Source: Chara braunii
Taxonomy: Eukaryota; Streptophyta; Charophyceae; Charales; Characeae
Assembly: GCA_003427395.1 (NCBI GenBank)
Contig: BFEA01000358.1
Location: forward strand, 189,782-211,017
Length of the DNA stretch: 21,236 bases
Direction of reading: 5' to 3'
Notes under the pieces: model-generated
Databases searched by the model: none
What the model was told of the DNA's origin: nothing
What the model saw: the letters and a program-made list of their open reading frames with translations, nothing else
Position numbers and translations under genes: made by a program
In this document: one piece after another, positions 8,343 through 18,489 of the stretch
How the letters are laid out: each line of letters begins with the position of its first letter
Numbering within the stretch: the stretch's first letter is position 1

Positions 8343-10430
8343 TCAGTTCCCCAGATGGTCTGCTGCGAGCTTTGCAATCGTGTTCTTCAAGGTTCGGTGC
8401 CCCCTTTCCACCGGTGCATTGGCCTCAGGGTGATACGGCTCGATGAGTTTGATCGGTACGCAGAGTCTCTTAAGCATCCCCAATACTTCTTGGTTCACAA
8501 ATTCCGTCCCATTGTTTACTATAAACCTCCTGATGAACGGGTGCCTTAAGTAGAAGTCTTCTATCCAGTTCGCCACACTCCTCCCTGTCTTTTTCTTGAG
8601 GGCGACTGCCGCCACGAACCCACTCAAGTTGTCTCGCGCATCCAGGATATACCTGTACCCATCCGTTGATACAGGCATAACCGCAAGGTCGAGGTGGACC
8701 AGATGTCCCGGCCCTAGCACCCGCATTGGTCTAAGCGGCTCGAAGACTCGTACCGAGCTTCGTTCTTGGCAAATGAGGCAAGTCTGGCAGTATATGGCGA
8801 CCATGCCTGCCATGCCTGGCCAATAATAGAGCGGTGTTATCTTTGCAAGTGTTCCTTTGGAAGACCAATGACCTCCAGTTAACCCGTCGTGCATTGCCTG
8901 GATAACATTTACTTGCCTAGACCTTCCGCACACAACCCTTCTAGGCATAGCACCTTCCTCCCTCCGGAACAAATGCCCGCCCCTTAGGACGGACCTTTCG
9001 GCTTCTTCTCTTGCCTTAATACTGACTTCCGTAGGTTGTTTGTTTCCTACCAACAACAACCCGATCTCCCGAAAGAGTCCTTCGTATGATTGGATATAGA
9101 AAAACTCCTCTCCTCCCTTGCCCCCATCCTTTCCTTCCTGAATCGGATTTACCACCCGTTGCAACACTTTCCTTTCCCAAGATTCCACTAAACGCATCAC
9201 TGCCTCCCGGCCCCCTTCGACCGCCATCGCTATCAGATCCTCTTTCGGTCCTACTATCGCTCCCCATGAGTCATTTTCTTCTCTGCGTCCTCGAGTGGTA
9301 ACTGGTCCTTCTCTAAGTTCTGCTACTACGGCAGGTGCCCCTTTCTCCAAAGTTTGGATTCGTAGTTCTCCTGATGTGCATTCTCCGCTCATCATCTCGT
9401 TGTCCACCGCAAGAGTTCCTCCTTCGTATTCGAGGAAGACGTTTATGGGCTCTGCATCCTCCATCCCTTCGGGAGTGATGCAAACCCGACTCAGCCCATC
9501 TGCCTTGTTGCGGATTCCAGCAATCCGTTCGATCTTGTAATCGAACTGCCAGATGAATCCTACCCATCTCCCTACCATCGGATCTATAGGCATGTAATTC
9601 TTTAGGGCCCCTGGGATATTCGTCGGGTCGATCCTTAAGATGAACCGCCTCCCAAATAGGTAGGCCTGGAAGGTCTTTAGGCAATGCAGGATGACTAGGA
9701 CTTCCTTCTTGAATTGCGAGTACCGCCGTTCTGCGGAGTTCAGGGTTCTACTTTCGAACCTAATCGGCCTCTCTTTTCCTCCCTCATCCCTTTGGATCAA
9801 CACACCTCCTACGACTAAAAGTCCTCCATCCGTCTCCATGATGAAGGGTCGTCCCACTTCGTCATTAAAACAAGGCGCGGACAGGGCGACTGTCTCAGAT
9901 GTCAAAATGTCCTTGAGCCTTTGGACAGCTTCTTCTCGCTCCTCTGTCCAATCCATGGTTCCTTCTTCCCTGATCATAGTCGGGATAGGCTCAGCAATCT
10001 TGGCAAAGTTCTTAATGAAGATCCTCCAAAAGCCGACTACGCCTAGGAATGCCCTTACCTCCGTTGTCGTGCGCAACGGTGTCGGCCATTGTGATATCTT
10101 GTCGATTTTGGCCGGATCCAGCTTCCTGCCGTAAGCACCGCAACGAAATCCTAATATAATTACCTCAGGTACAGCTAGAATACTTTTCGGTCCACTAGCC
10201 GTGATGTTGTATACTAGGAACCGGCGGAGTAGATCCTTGATGTCCTGCAGGTAGTCCCACACAAAACGTCGGATCCCTGGCTGGACTTCCGTCTCGTCCT
10301 TCTCCTGCGCGCCTTTGATCGGATTGTCATCGATGTAAGGTTCATTTTTTTCTGGAAACATGTCCTCGGCCACAACGAGCATCCTGCGTTGCGCTTCGGC
10401 CACCGCATTTGTGAATCCCATAGGTGTCAC
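8343..10430 (-). pseudogene. Pol: RT palm/thumb, RNase H and integrase
   Basis: This is a 695-codon open segment. The RT catalytic box YIDD is at residues 32-35, followed by the connection WPTP and FLGVVGFWRIFI. RNase H has Asp201 (METDGG), Glu243 (KKEVL) and Asp268 (RIDPT). Integrase has zinc ligands His514, His521, Cys548 and Cys551, then core Asp581 (HLDLAVMP) and Glu675 (PVERGH). Residue 639, where Asp is required (V-D-N-G-T-E-F), is Asn (codon AAC, 8516-8514). The gap from 639 to 675 fits D-X35-E. These enzymes copy element RNA into DNA and insert it in the nucleus. The frame is bounded by a stop on each side, both explained by single transitions, so this is a pseudogene. Confidence 0.92.
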
Positions 10431-11115
10431 TTACATCTGTGGCTGGCCTACAGAGGTGTGCATAGCGGTGTATGGGCTGTCCCAAACATCCAATGGAAGC
10501 TGGTCGTACCCTGAGTATAGATCTATCAGGGAGTAAATGCTCCGACCGGCATGCGATTCTGCTAATAAGTCAGCCTGAGGTAGCGAGCCATCATCCCGGA
10601 TGGTTACCACATTCAACTTCTGCAGGTCCTGAATCCACCTTAGCGTCTTGTTAGGCTTCCGAAAGACGAACCACCGATTTGCGTATGGGGATGCCGTAGG
10701 CTCCGCAAGGAAGGAGTCTATCTTCGCTCGGAGGAGGTCTGTTACTTCTCCTGCTATCCCAAATTCATAGGATGGCCCCTTATCATTCCAGCATTCATGT
10801 TCTACCGTATGGATTCTGACCGGAGGGATCAACTTCGCATCCAGTCGTCCCTTCTGATGATCACTAAAGGCGAATGTCAGGTGAAACTCCTGGCAGGTCC
10901 TTTTGATCAGGCGGGTTTCTTTTTCCGTTAAAAACCCGTCTATCCCTATCTTCATTGTGTCTGCTACCTCATCTGGTATCCGATGTCCCTCCGTCGCCCT
11001 TCTCTCTTGGATCACTCGAAGGACCTCTTCCTCCTTTTCCATAGCCTCTTCCCTGGATGTCTCTAGCAGGATCGAGACCGATTTTGCTTTCTTCCCTACC
11101 GGCTTGTACTTTCGA
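10431..11115 (-). pseudogene. Pol: reverse transcriptase N-terminal part
   Basis: In frame with the downstream pol segment but cut off by TAA at 10433-10431, between GQPQM and VTPMGF. A single C-to-T change in CAA (Gln) explains it. The visible RT features are the fingers with ASPYANRWFVFRKPNK and LRWIQDLQKLN, then palm motif A in YSLIDLYSGYDQLP with the first catalytic Asp. The frame can be followed upstream as RKYKPVGKK and joins the protease frame only by a one-base shift near 11100-11130. No ATG is expected, since RT is normally released from a polyprotein. Confidence 0.9.
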
Positions 11116-12017
11116 ACACTTCCTTCCGAGATCTTTCTCCTAAAAAATGAATAGTCGGAATTGCCCCCGTCGCCTCTACGACTCGTGGTTGAATACTAAC
11201 TAGTTTCCCATTCAGGCAATATCCCTTTTGCACCTCTCTTTCGAACTTGGCCAAGGCTGCCGAATCCACTCCTACCTTGTGATATCTGAGGGCCTTGATG
11301 AGTTGCAATAGATCGGGGATCTCGAGTGCGATTTCTGGCACTTCTATTAGTACTTCTTTCCGTTTGGGCAGGCTAGCACCAAGTTCGACCTCTGACTCCT
11401 TTTCCGCTACCATAACACCCAGGACTTCGTCCTCCTGCCTCCTCTTCTTCTGGGGCAGGCCAATCTTGATCCACTCCTTTTTGTTGAATGTTTTCTCAAT
11501 CATGATTTCTACCCTTTCTCTCATACCCTCCATCCGTGCGAAAGCCCCTTTCCGCGTGCTATCCTCGAACGACGGCGACCATGTTGCTTGTTTCCCCTTC
11601 GGGGGGTCTCCTCCCGTTCCAAGGAGTCGAAGGATCTCTCCCCGGCCGGTCACAGGGTCCTTTATGTCTACCATGTACGAGTCATCGTGTAAGTGCATGC
11701 CTATCATTTCTACGTTCGCGCGCCACGGTCTCCCGATGATTATGTCGTGGTCCATTTCCTCCATTACGGTCATCCGCTGAAACGACCAGATCGATTCTCT
11801 GACCCCTGCCTTCACAGCACACTTCGTGACGTACCCAGCGAACGGGATTTCCCCGCCAGCTCCCCGGATGCTCCCTGTTACTTCCTTGTTTATCGTACAT
11901 CCCGTGATCGTTGAGAAATATCTCCTTATGAGAGTGATTTCTGCTCCCCCGTCTACTAATGCGTCGGTGTGATGACTACCGATCTGGATTTTCAATTTCC
12001 CTACGGGTAGCGCATGA
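11096..12017 (-). pseudogene. Aspartic protease domain of the polyprotein
   Basis: The frame opens near 12017 (LSFHALPVGKL) after a frameshift from the gag-side frame, and ends at TAG 11098-11096. Near its N-terminus it has ALVDGGAEITLI, the retropepsin active-site loop. The usual D-(S/T)-G-A is D-G-G-A here. About 75 residues later comes DIIIGRPW, the conserved second hydrophobic-Gly element of retropepsins. The enzyme works as a homodimer to cut gag-pol. The Gly after the catalytic Asp may be normal for this lineage rather than damage, because the surrounding residues are well kept. The C-terminal 150 residues are a charged linker to RT. Confidence 0.85.
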
Positions 12018-12020
12018 AAG

Positions 12021-12803
12021 CTAAGCTTCGTCCCGGATGGCGAGCAAGCTCAAACGGATGTCTGCAAAGGCATTCTCGAGATCCTCCAAGTCCCCGCGAC
12101 TCCTCTGCAGGTTAGCCACTTCTCGCGGAACTTCCTCCTCCCTCTCCCCTTCTGGTAATTCGGGGTTGTCGCCTATTTCTACTCGCCACCGGGTCAACAG
12201 TTGTCTAAGCCCTTTGAGCAACTTAGGGCTAGCCTGCAGCATAGTCTGAAAAGACACCGACACCATGGTTCCGAGTAACTTGCTAATGGTGTCGTCGATT
12301 TCTGGCAAGGATAAGATCGAGATTTGGTACCTAAACTTCTTCTTGGCAGCGGTAACTTTGTCGGCAGGCTCCTCTTCCCTAGGTTTCCCATAGACCTTTT
12401 CCGGTTCCTCGGCCTCAGGCTCTGCCTGGGGTTCCGAACTTCCAGCAACCTCCTCCATCACGATGTCGTGGTTAATCCTTCTCCCAGCCGTCCCTAGCCG
12501 AGTAGTCTCGTTCACCCTATCACGTCCGTCGTTTTCCAAAATAAAATTGACCTGCGGCCTGCTCCCCTGGCGTTGATCCCATATGATCTCGCCCACCGGT
12601 TCGGCTTCTACGGCTGTTATTTCTAGCCCGTTGAGCATAATAATGGTTCCCCGCATCCCTCCTGGCGAGTTCCAATTCACCCGTTCCCCTTGTGGTCCAA
12701 ATATCTCCCCCTTTAATGACCTGGTACACCTTATTTTCAGAATATCATGGTTGAGCTTTGGGCACACGCGCACATAATGTCCTATTGCGGTACAGTACTT
12801 GCA
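12021..12803 (-). pseudogene. Gag CCHC zinc knuckle and linker
   Basis: A zinc knuckle C-X2-C-X4-H-X4-C is encoded at 12803-12762 (CKYC TAIG H YVRV C), typical of the nucleocapsid that packages element RNA. It lies in the -1 frame relative to the capsid ORF, whose frame hits TAG at 12862-12860. The same frame then runs about 250 residues through an acidic linker and a helical stretch (ASPKLLKGLRQLL) that in this type of element precedes the protease, ending at TAG 12023-12021. The frame change could be a one-base loss. No canonical slippery heptamer is visible at the shift. Confidence 0.85.
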
Positions 12804-12859
12804 TTGCTCGTTAGCGGGGTCTCTCCGTCCGAACCCACGATTGGCCGCTCCTGGCGGAA

Positions 12860-14323
12860 CTACTGCTTCCTGGGGCGGGAGGGGGGACGGGATACTTGCG
12901 CCTGCATAACTAGTAGCGCGCTCTCCATACTTTCAATCTTGTTGTCGACTCCGTGCACCCGTTCGTGTAGGCTTTCAATCCCCTTTTTCTCCTTGTCGCC
13001 CGTCCTACTGGTCAAGTCTATAATCTCCCCTTCCTTAAGCAAGGCCAATGTCTCGGTCACTACCGTCTTTTCGGCCAGATCCGTTACCGTACTGAAATCA
13101 ACGTCCCTGGTGTTTACAAATTTGCTCGTCTGTTGGTAAGCCGACAGGATCTTGCCCTTGTCGAACTCGGAGAACTGTCTGAGGAAATACTTACTCATTA
13201 TTCGATCCGTAATCCCGAGGATTCTTAGTGCTACCAAAGTAAACTCCCGTAGGAAATCATTGTACGTTGCGAAGTTCTTTCTCTGGACTGCCGCTAAATC
13301 GCTCTCCATTGCCATCTTTTCTGCTGCCAGATACTTTCTCATCATCACATCCCGGGTTTCTTTCCAAGACCGGCTTGCGGCTACGATGGTCATTATGTCA
13401 TGTCCTAGGCTCAAAGACACATGCTGTCCCAGGTGGTCCATCTTCTCCTCTTCGGTCTATTTCAACAGCGCAACCAAGTTCTCGTAATCTATCAGGAATT
13501 GCGTGATGTTCGCCCCATCAAACATCAACTTTTTCTTGGCATCCGCTAGGTAGCCTTGATTTTTGTTTAGTCCTCGCGCGAGGGACGACACTGTCTTCTT
13601 AAGGTCGCCCTCGGAGTTGCTGGCCTCGCCTGTCACACTGTTATCCGGACCTTCTTTATCGGCCTTCTGTCCCTCCCTGGTTTTCGTAGTTCCTTCTGGG
13701 TCAAACCATCCCAACACTCTTTCCCTAAGGCTCCAGAGTCCTTCGCACCCTCGCGTCACTGCTGGCGTGGTCGGCAGGCGGCTAGCCCTACTATCTATGG
13801 CTGGCGGGGTCGTAGCCTTTTCCGCGTCCATCCCCGGAGAGTTCTCCCCTTCTTTCCTTCTTTTGCTCGGCGTTCCCCCACGGTCACTACCTTTATCCCC
13901 TTGTCCAGTCCCACCTCGGTCGGTTCTCCGTTCGTCTCGGGGTTCCTTCTGCAGAGAACCTTCTTCGTTCCCAGTCATGATTTCCTCAATCAATCTCGCC
14001 TTGTATTCCGCGGTCTTTTTGTCTATCTCGGCTAGTCTGCGCCTCGTATCCATGACTCTTACTTTCTTAGACACGGCTCCTTCCGAGTTCTCGGGGCTTG
14101 TCCTATCCTTATTCCTGCCTTCCTTGGTCCCCTGAGTTCCCTGCCTGCTTCCCCCAACTTTCCCCGAGCTTTCCCCTGTGGAGATCTTCTTCCGGTTTCC
14201 TTTGGTACCATCCGGATTTATCGATTTGCTGTCCTTCTGCCCCCCTTCGCTTTGTGCGGCACTGCCTCCTAAGCCCGGTTCTTCTTCAATCTTATGATTA
14301 TCTGTCTCCTCCTCCGTTGCCAT
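12860..14323 (-). pseudogene. Gag: N-terminal region and capsid
   Basis: The start chosen is the ATG at 14323-14321 (MATEEETDN), with A at -3 and G at +4. The first ~230 codons are low-complexity and charged. The capsid begins around FDGANITQFLIDYENL and continues through MRKYLAAEK, NFATYNDFLREF and FLRQFSEFDKGKIL, typical of the retrotransposon gag capsid. A TAG at 13459-13457 splits it between ENLVALLK and TEEEKMDHLG. TGG (Trp) to TAG is the simplest explanation because the frame resumes without shift. The frame ends at TAG 12862-12860 just before the zinc knuckle. Capsid assembles the virus-like particle in which reverse transcription occurs. Confidence 0.85.
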
Positions 14324-14790
14324 TTTGCCTAGTTCTGCATAGGCCAAAGAATTCCCTGGACACACGCAATGCGAGGTATTTTAGGTTTCCTAGGCTCCCA
14401 TCCCTGTTGGCTTATCTGTATAGCCTCCTTTCCCATCCTTGTTTCTTGATTGCCCTTCCTTAAGGAGGAGTCACGACTGGCCCTGCCGCTCAGCCGAGAT
14501 ATGAGCGTGACTTGGCTTCCTTTATCACAAGCCTGTTTGTAGCGCCCTTGTCCCGTCGGGCCGATGCGAGGGAGTTCGGGTTAGGCATTCTGCTAGGGAA
14601 AGTCTTTCCAAGCAGTGTTTCTTATTTTTGACCTTCAGGGTTGTGGTCAATCATTAGGAGTCTACTCCCTTTTTTGTTTTCCTAATGGGTTTTAGCCATC
14701 CGGGTCCGAGGCCCCTTTCTTATTCCCATCGGCGGATTTCCGTACACAGCGAACTATACTGGATATGCCCTATTGGCCTGCCTGCGGATC
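14324..14790. other. Leader between gag and the tandem array
   Basis: 467 bp hold no supported gene. The open frame above the gag ATG continues only about 14 codons. I searched by eye for a tRNA-complementary primer-binding site and an LTR end (CA followed by TGG on the minus strand) and found no convincing one. The array at 14791-18173 may therefore be inside the element or outside it. Confidence 0.4.
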
Positions 14791-15638
14791 CTAATCTTGC
14801 TCGCGCCCTCGTGGTTCTTCCGGTTCGGTCGGCTTCTCGAATAGCTCAACCACCCCTGCCAAATAGCTCTCTCCTATCTCGATTTCCCTTTGGATTATGC
14901 GTTCGTGCCCTGTCTGGTTTAGCCAGGGCGCACAAAATATCAGGATATGGATGACCTCCAGTAACTCGTGGGCCCTGTTTCCCCAGAATGGCCCATGCCT
15001 CACGGCGACATCATAGAACATCCCGATGGTTAGAGAGGGAAAGTGGTCTGCCCATATTATTGCCGAGTCTGCCAGCTCTCGCGCCCTTGCGAGGCTCCCG
15101 AAGACGAGATCTATCATAAAACGGGTGACCCGGCACCTCAGCGGCATGGTTGGTGCTCTGAATTCACGCCATCCCCCAATTTCCACCCGGGTAAGTAAGC
15201 CCACGTTCCTTTACCCCTGACTGATTGTCCTATCCGGGTCAACGTCCGGGCGACCCTTTGAAAAACCAGCGCCAGCTCGTGACCTTGTGCTATCTCTACC
15301 CCCAACGAGTGCCAGCCGATCTCAGGCGGATACTTGGTCCCGGTAACTTCCAGATTGGAAAACAGATCGTCCCCGGGTCCTCGGTCGAGTCTCATCCCTG
15401 TTCACCGACATTCTACCAACATGAAGGCGGCGTCCCTCCCCAAAGTCACAGCCCGCCATTCTATATCGATCCCCCGATAAGTTGAACTCGACGGGAGGGA
15501 TACTTCCCAGCGTCCACCGTTATTCCACGGTGATCCGGGGTACCGGGGTTGGCGCGCCATTCGCACATGGGCCTGAAGTTCCATATGCTCACGTCTTGCT
15601 GCCATGGTTACCTTGGTGATTTCCTGCATGATCCACAT
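14791..15638 (-). pseudogene. Array unit D, unrecognised two-module protein
   Basis: Fourth copy of the tandem array and the one nearest gag. The N-module has WEVSLP, RGIDIEW and VTLGRDAAFMLVE, then TGA 15404-15402. It continues in frame with LEVTGTKYPP and GWHSLGVEIAQG, which align with copies B and C. A one-base frameshift near 15205-15215 leads to the C-module: VEIGGWREF, then VTRFMIDLVFGS, FYDVAVRHGPFWGNRAHEL and REIEIGESYLAGVVELFE, ending TAG 14793-14791 after an acidic tail. The start is uncertain; ATG at 15638 is the first in frame. No known family is recognised. The C-module looks helical, and no membrane segment or signal peptide is seen. Confidence 0.55.
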
Positions 15639-15723
15639 AGAAAGTGTTACAACCAATCCTTAGAAACCGTCCACCTACTGCCCCCTTGCCCTTCGTGTTT
15701 TCATTCCTCTTTTCTAGTCCCAA

Positions 15724-16393
15724 CTATCCCTCCATACCCCCGGGAGCAGTAGTCTCCTTTGGGTGTTTGTACAGTCGGTAGAGATCATCTATGTAGGTCG
15801 CGCCCCGACCTACCTCTCGCCGGATGACCCCCCCACATGGTCTCATCATTTATTTGGGGGATTCCCGGCCTAGTATTTACCACTGCTCGTAGAATGCAAA
15901 GCACCTCGCGCCCCTGTTCGTCCCCGAAAGGCCCCATCTCTAGAAAGACTCGGTAGTATTCTCGATAGATTAATGCTTCGCCAAAATTTAGCCTCGTTAT
16001 GGCAGTCACCGCCTGCTCCACCCGTTCTATGCCGCCCATTTGTCTTAGCAGGAAGGGCGGTAGAATCATCTGTACGACCTCACTTGGTAACTCAAAGAAC
16101 CCTGCCGCGGTGACTTTTACCTCCGTCGTTACGTCATCTCGTACCGGGTCTGCAAACTCAAACCCCTCCCGCCAGGTTATTTGCCATGCCCCTTCGAACA
16201 TTCGCACGGGGTCATCCCCGGAAGCCAAAGCAATCCCAAAGGTCCGCCATCCCTCTTTCGACAAGTGTAAGGATCCCGTCACATGTACACGCCCCGGGCG
16301 ATTCAAGTCTACCCCCCCGAACTCCCCTTTCACACGCCATTCCAGCTCCACTACTAGATACACCGTATCTTCCACCAACTCTACCCCCACCAT
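15724..16393 (-). pseudogene. Array unit C, most complete copy
   Basis: The ATG at 16393 has A at -3 and G at +4; the frame is open a further 11 codons upstream and includes an aligned Trp (NWKMVGVE). N- and C-modules are fused without a stop: VHVTGSLHLSKEGWRTF, IALASGDDP, then ILPPFLLRQMGG, YYRVFLEMGPFGDEQGREV and INDETMW. The frame as read then ends at TGA 15787-15785. A single-base shift in a run of seven G (15834-15828, minus strand) opens WGVIRREVGRGATYIDDLY, which aligns with the tails of A, B and D, and ends at TAG 15726-15724. A homopolymer miscall could make this copy intact at about 220-230 residues. It is the best template for describing the family. Function is unknown. Confidence 0.6.
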
Positions 16394-16540
16394 TTTCCAG
16401 TTGCTGTCACTTCCCCCTTGTTTCGATCTTTATGCACCATCTACGGCCTAATGTACACACTCTCTTTCTTATGTTACACCTTACTTCACAAGCACCCTCC
16501 ATACTCAAGCCTTTCGCTGTGTTCGACCCCTTGGCCTCAT

Positions 16541-17296
16541 TCACTCGAACCACAGTACCTCAAATAGTTTAGAAACGTCGTCTACGTAGGAGGGTGCAGC
16601 CGCCACCTCCCGGCTAACTATGGCGTCCCAATACTCCGCCTCTACCTCTAGGCGGTCATACCTGTCTATTCTTAGGACGATGATGACTTCCTCGGCGTTA
16701 TCCCCGTTGAAGGGCTCATATTTCAATGAGAGCCTATAGAACTCCTTAGTCAACCAGGCACACTCTATATGCACCTTTCTCATGGAGTCCGCTACTTCTA
16801 AAATGTGCTCAAACCCCCAAAACCACTCGGCTATGAATTCCGGTACCCAAGCCGTTATCCGTAGACTTGGGGGCTTGAGTTCCTTCCATCCTCCCATCAC
16901 AACTCTGCTACTAACTTCGTTTCATCCCTCGTTGGCGAACAGCTTGCCTTCCTCTCGGGTTCGGGCCTCTGTATCCCCTAGAAGCCACATCGGGTCCTGT
17001 CCCATTGCTAACATGGTGCAAAACAGGTGCCATCCATCCTTGGAAAGGACAATCGTTTCAACTGACTCTACCTTGCCTTCTGCTATATCATCTCAACCTT
17101 CCTCTTCCCTTATCGGGTTCCAAATCCGCTCTATCCATACATATGACAAGTCCCGGGCAACCTCAAACCCAATCCAGTCGCACGTGATCCCTCTCCATCC
17201 GTTCCCTGTTGGTATAGGCATTTCTATTCCTCCTCTGAGTCGCCGTGGTTCCCAGCCTTTGAAGGGGTATTCCATCATCCTTTCTTCTCTAGTCAT
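16541..17296 (-). pseudogene. Array unit B
   Basis: Second copy. The first ATG in frame is 17296. The N-module has GWRGITCDW and YVWIERIW, aligned without gaps over 26 positions with unit A (TWTDLE...PWIETIW). TGA at 17095-17093 follows, then the frame resumes with VESVETIVLSKDGWHLF and MLAMGQDP, matching unit C. A second TGA (16924-16922) precedes VVMGGWKELKPPS. The C-module has WVPEFIAEWFWG, FYRLSLKYEPFNGDNAEEV and REVAAAPSYVDDVSKLFE, ending at TGA 16543-16541. All segments are in one frame, so the two internal TGAs are the only breaks. The protein family is not recognised. Confidence 0.55.
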
Positions 17297-17369
17297 CTTT
17301 CCCCTTTCCTGCACAATACCAGACCACCCGTTCTCCCTAAGTTAAGTCACCCTACCCCTTTTAGAAGTC

Positions 17370-18173
17370 TCAGTCCTCTATCTCTTCATCTTCATCTTCA
17401 TCACTAAAGTCGTCCTCCTCGCCGTACACCAACTCCCTTACCCTATCTAGGAACGTCTCCCCTATTGCCACATTCCTGTAGACTATCCCCCAATGCACAG
17501 CGTTAGGAACAAAGATATTGTCTATGCTAAGACAGTTTAGTAGCTCGGTTAGCTCGTCCGCCCAGTTCCCCTCGAACGGCCCCATCTCTACCGATAACCG
17601 AAAAAAATCTTGCCTAGCGCATTGGTATAGCCCGAGGTTCGTCATGGACTGGCATATCCGTCCTAGCCTGCTCCGTGTTCCAAAAACTGCATCCACTAGG
17701 AAGGGGGGCAGCACACATCGCATGGTTCTTACGGGTCGCCTCATGCTTCCCCTATCCCCAAGTTCCACTCGCACGTCTACCTTTTCCATTTCCATTTCCC
17801 GCCGCTGACGTGCAGTTCACACAACCTCTGATTTTGCCTTCCTAAACAATTCGTCCGGCGTATTCCCGAGTGCCAACTCTATGATCATAGCTCTCTCCCC
17901 ACCTTGCGACAAGTAGACCCACCCCCGGGCTTCCACTGTCCCTCGGAATTCCAAATCCATTAAACTTGGTGACAACCTCGTCAAGCTGACATTAGTCCAT
18001 ATTGTTTCTATCCAAGGAAAAACACCCTCTCCTTCCAGCATTACCGTTTGATACGCTGGTTCAAGGTCCGTCCATGTTCCGTTTTCCGGGAGGACGACCG
18101 ATATTCCATCCTTTACGTCTACTGGCATCTCTGGACCGCTGGTATAAGTCGGGGGAGACAACCATCGCGCCAT
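17370..18173 (-). pseudogene. Array unit A
   Basis: The most upstream clear copy. The ATG at 18173 has A at -3 and G at +4. The N-module includes TWTDLE, PWIETIW, DLEFRGTVEARGWVYLSQGG and ELALGNTPDELF. One TGA (17819-17817) lies after AKSEVV, and the same frame continues with VDVRVELGDRGSM into the C-module: VLPPFLVDAVFG, FFRLSVEMGPFEGNWADEL and RNVAIGETFLDRVRELV, with a strongly acidic end, stop TGA 17372-17370. The position of the TGA corresponds to uninterrupted sequence in unit C. It could therefore be read as one broken gene, or as two short ORFs of 118 and 141 residues. No recognised family. Confidence 0.55.
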
Positions 18174-18306
18174 CTTGTTTCCAGCACCCGGTCCCTGTTT
18201 TCATGAAAGAGTACCAATCGGTTCTTCTAGTCAGGCCAACCCCTTTTCCTAAATAAGGATTATTTCAGACTCCCCATTAAGGTCTCCCTAATTTACCTTC
18301 CCATTC

Positions 18307-18489
18307 CTAAGTACCCTTTTTCCCATAATTCTCTCGGTCGGCCATCCATTTGCCCACATTCTTTCTCTTGGTTTCATTCCAATTGACCTCTATCCTTCTT
18401 CCTTCCGACCATCTCTCACTCGTGTGGACTTGGAAGGGAGGGGGAATAGACTTAGAAGAATACCCGTCCAACAATCCAAGCTCAATCAA
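18307..18489 (-). pseudogene. Possible fifth array unit, N-module remnant
   Basis: A 60-codon minus-strand frame contains RWSEGRRIEVNWNETK, loosely resembling the N-module start of units B and D (GWRGITCDW, YRGIDIEW). It lies about 130 bp upstream of unit A and in a different frame. Similarity is short, so it may be a truncated extra copy or chance. Confidence 0.2.

Larger units (their letters stand above)
6612..14323 (-). mobile_element. Decayed Ty3/gypsy-type LTR retrotransposon body
   Basis: Read on the minus strand, the domain order is capsid, CCHC knuckle, aspartic protease, reverse transcriptase, RNase H, integrase with GPY/F tail, then a distal ORF. Integrase after RNase H is the Ty3/gypsy order. 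As read, the polyprotein is interrupted by stops at 13457, 10431, 8343 and 7869 and by frameshifts near 12860, 12021 and 11110, so it cannot be autonomous. LTRs are not proven. A possible 3' end is the polypurine tract at 3983-3992, and no primer-binding site or 5' LTR was recognised above gag. Confidence 0.88.

Noticed and set aside
13563-14135. 190-residue plus-strand frame opposite gag
   Set aside because: Antisense shadow of the gag N-terminal region; Ser/Leu-rich with no domain.
14324-14790. Search for a 5' LTR and primer-binding site next to gag
   Set aside because: No convincing tRNA complement or TG...CA boundary, and no sequence shared with the low-coordinate LTR-like region.
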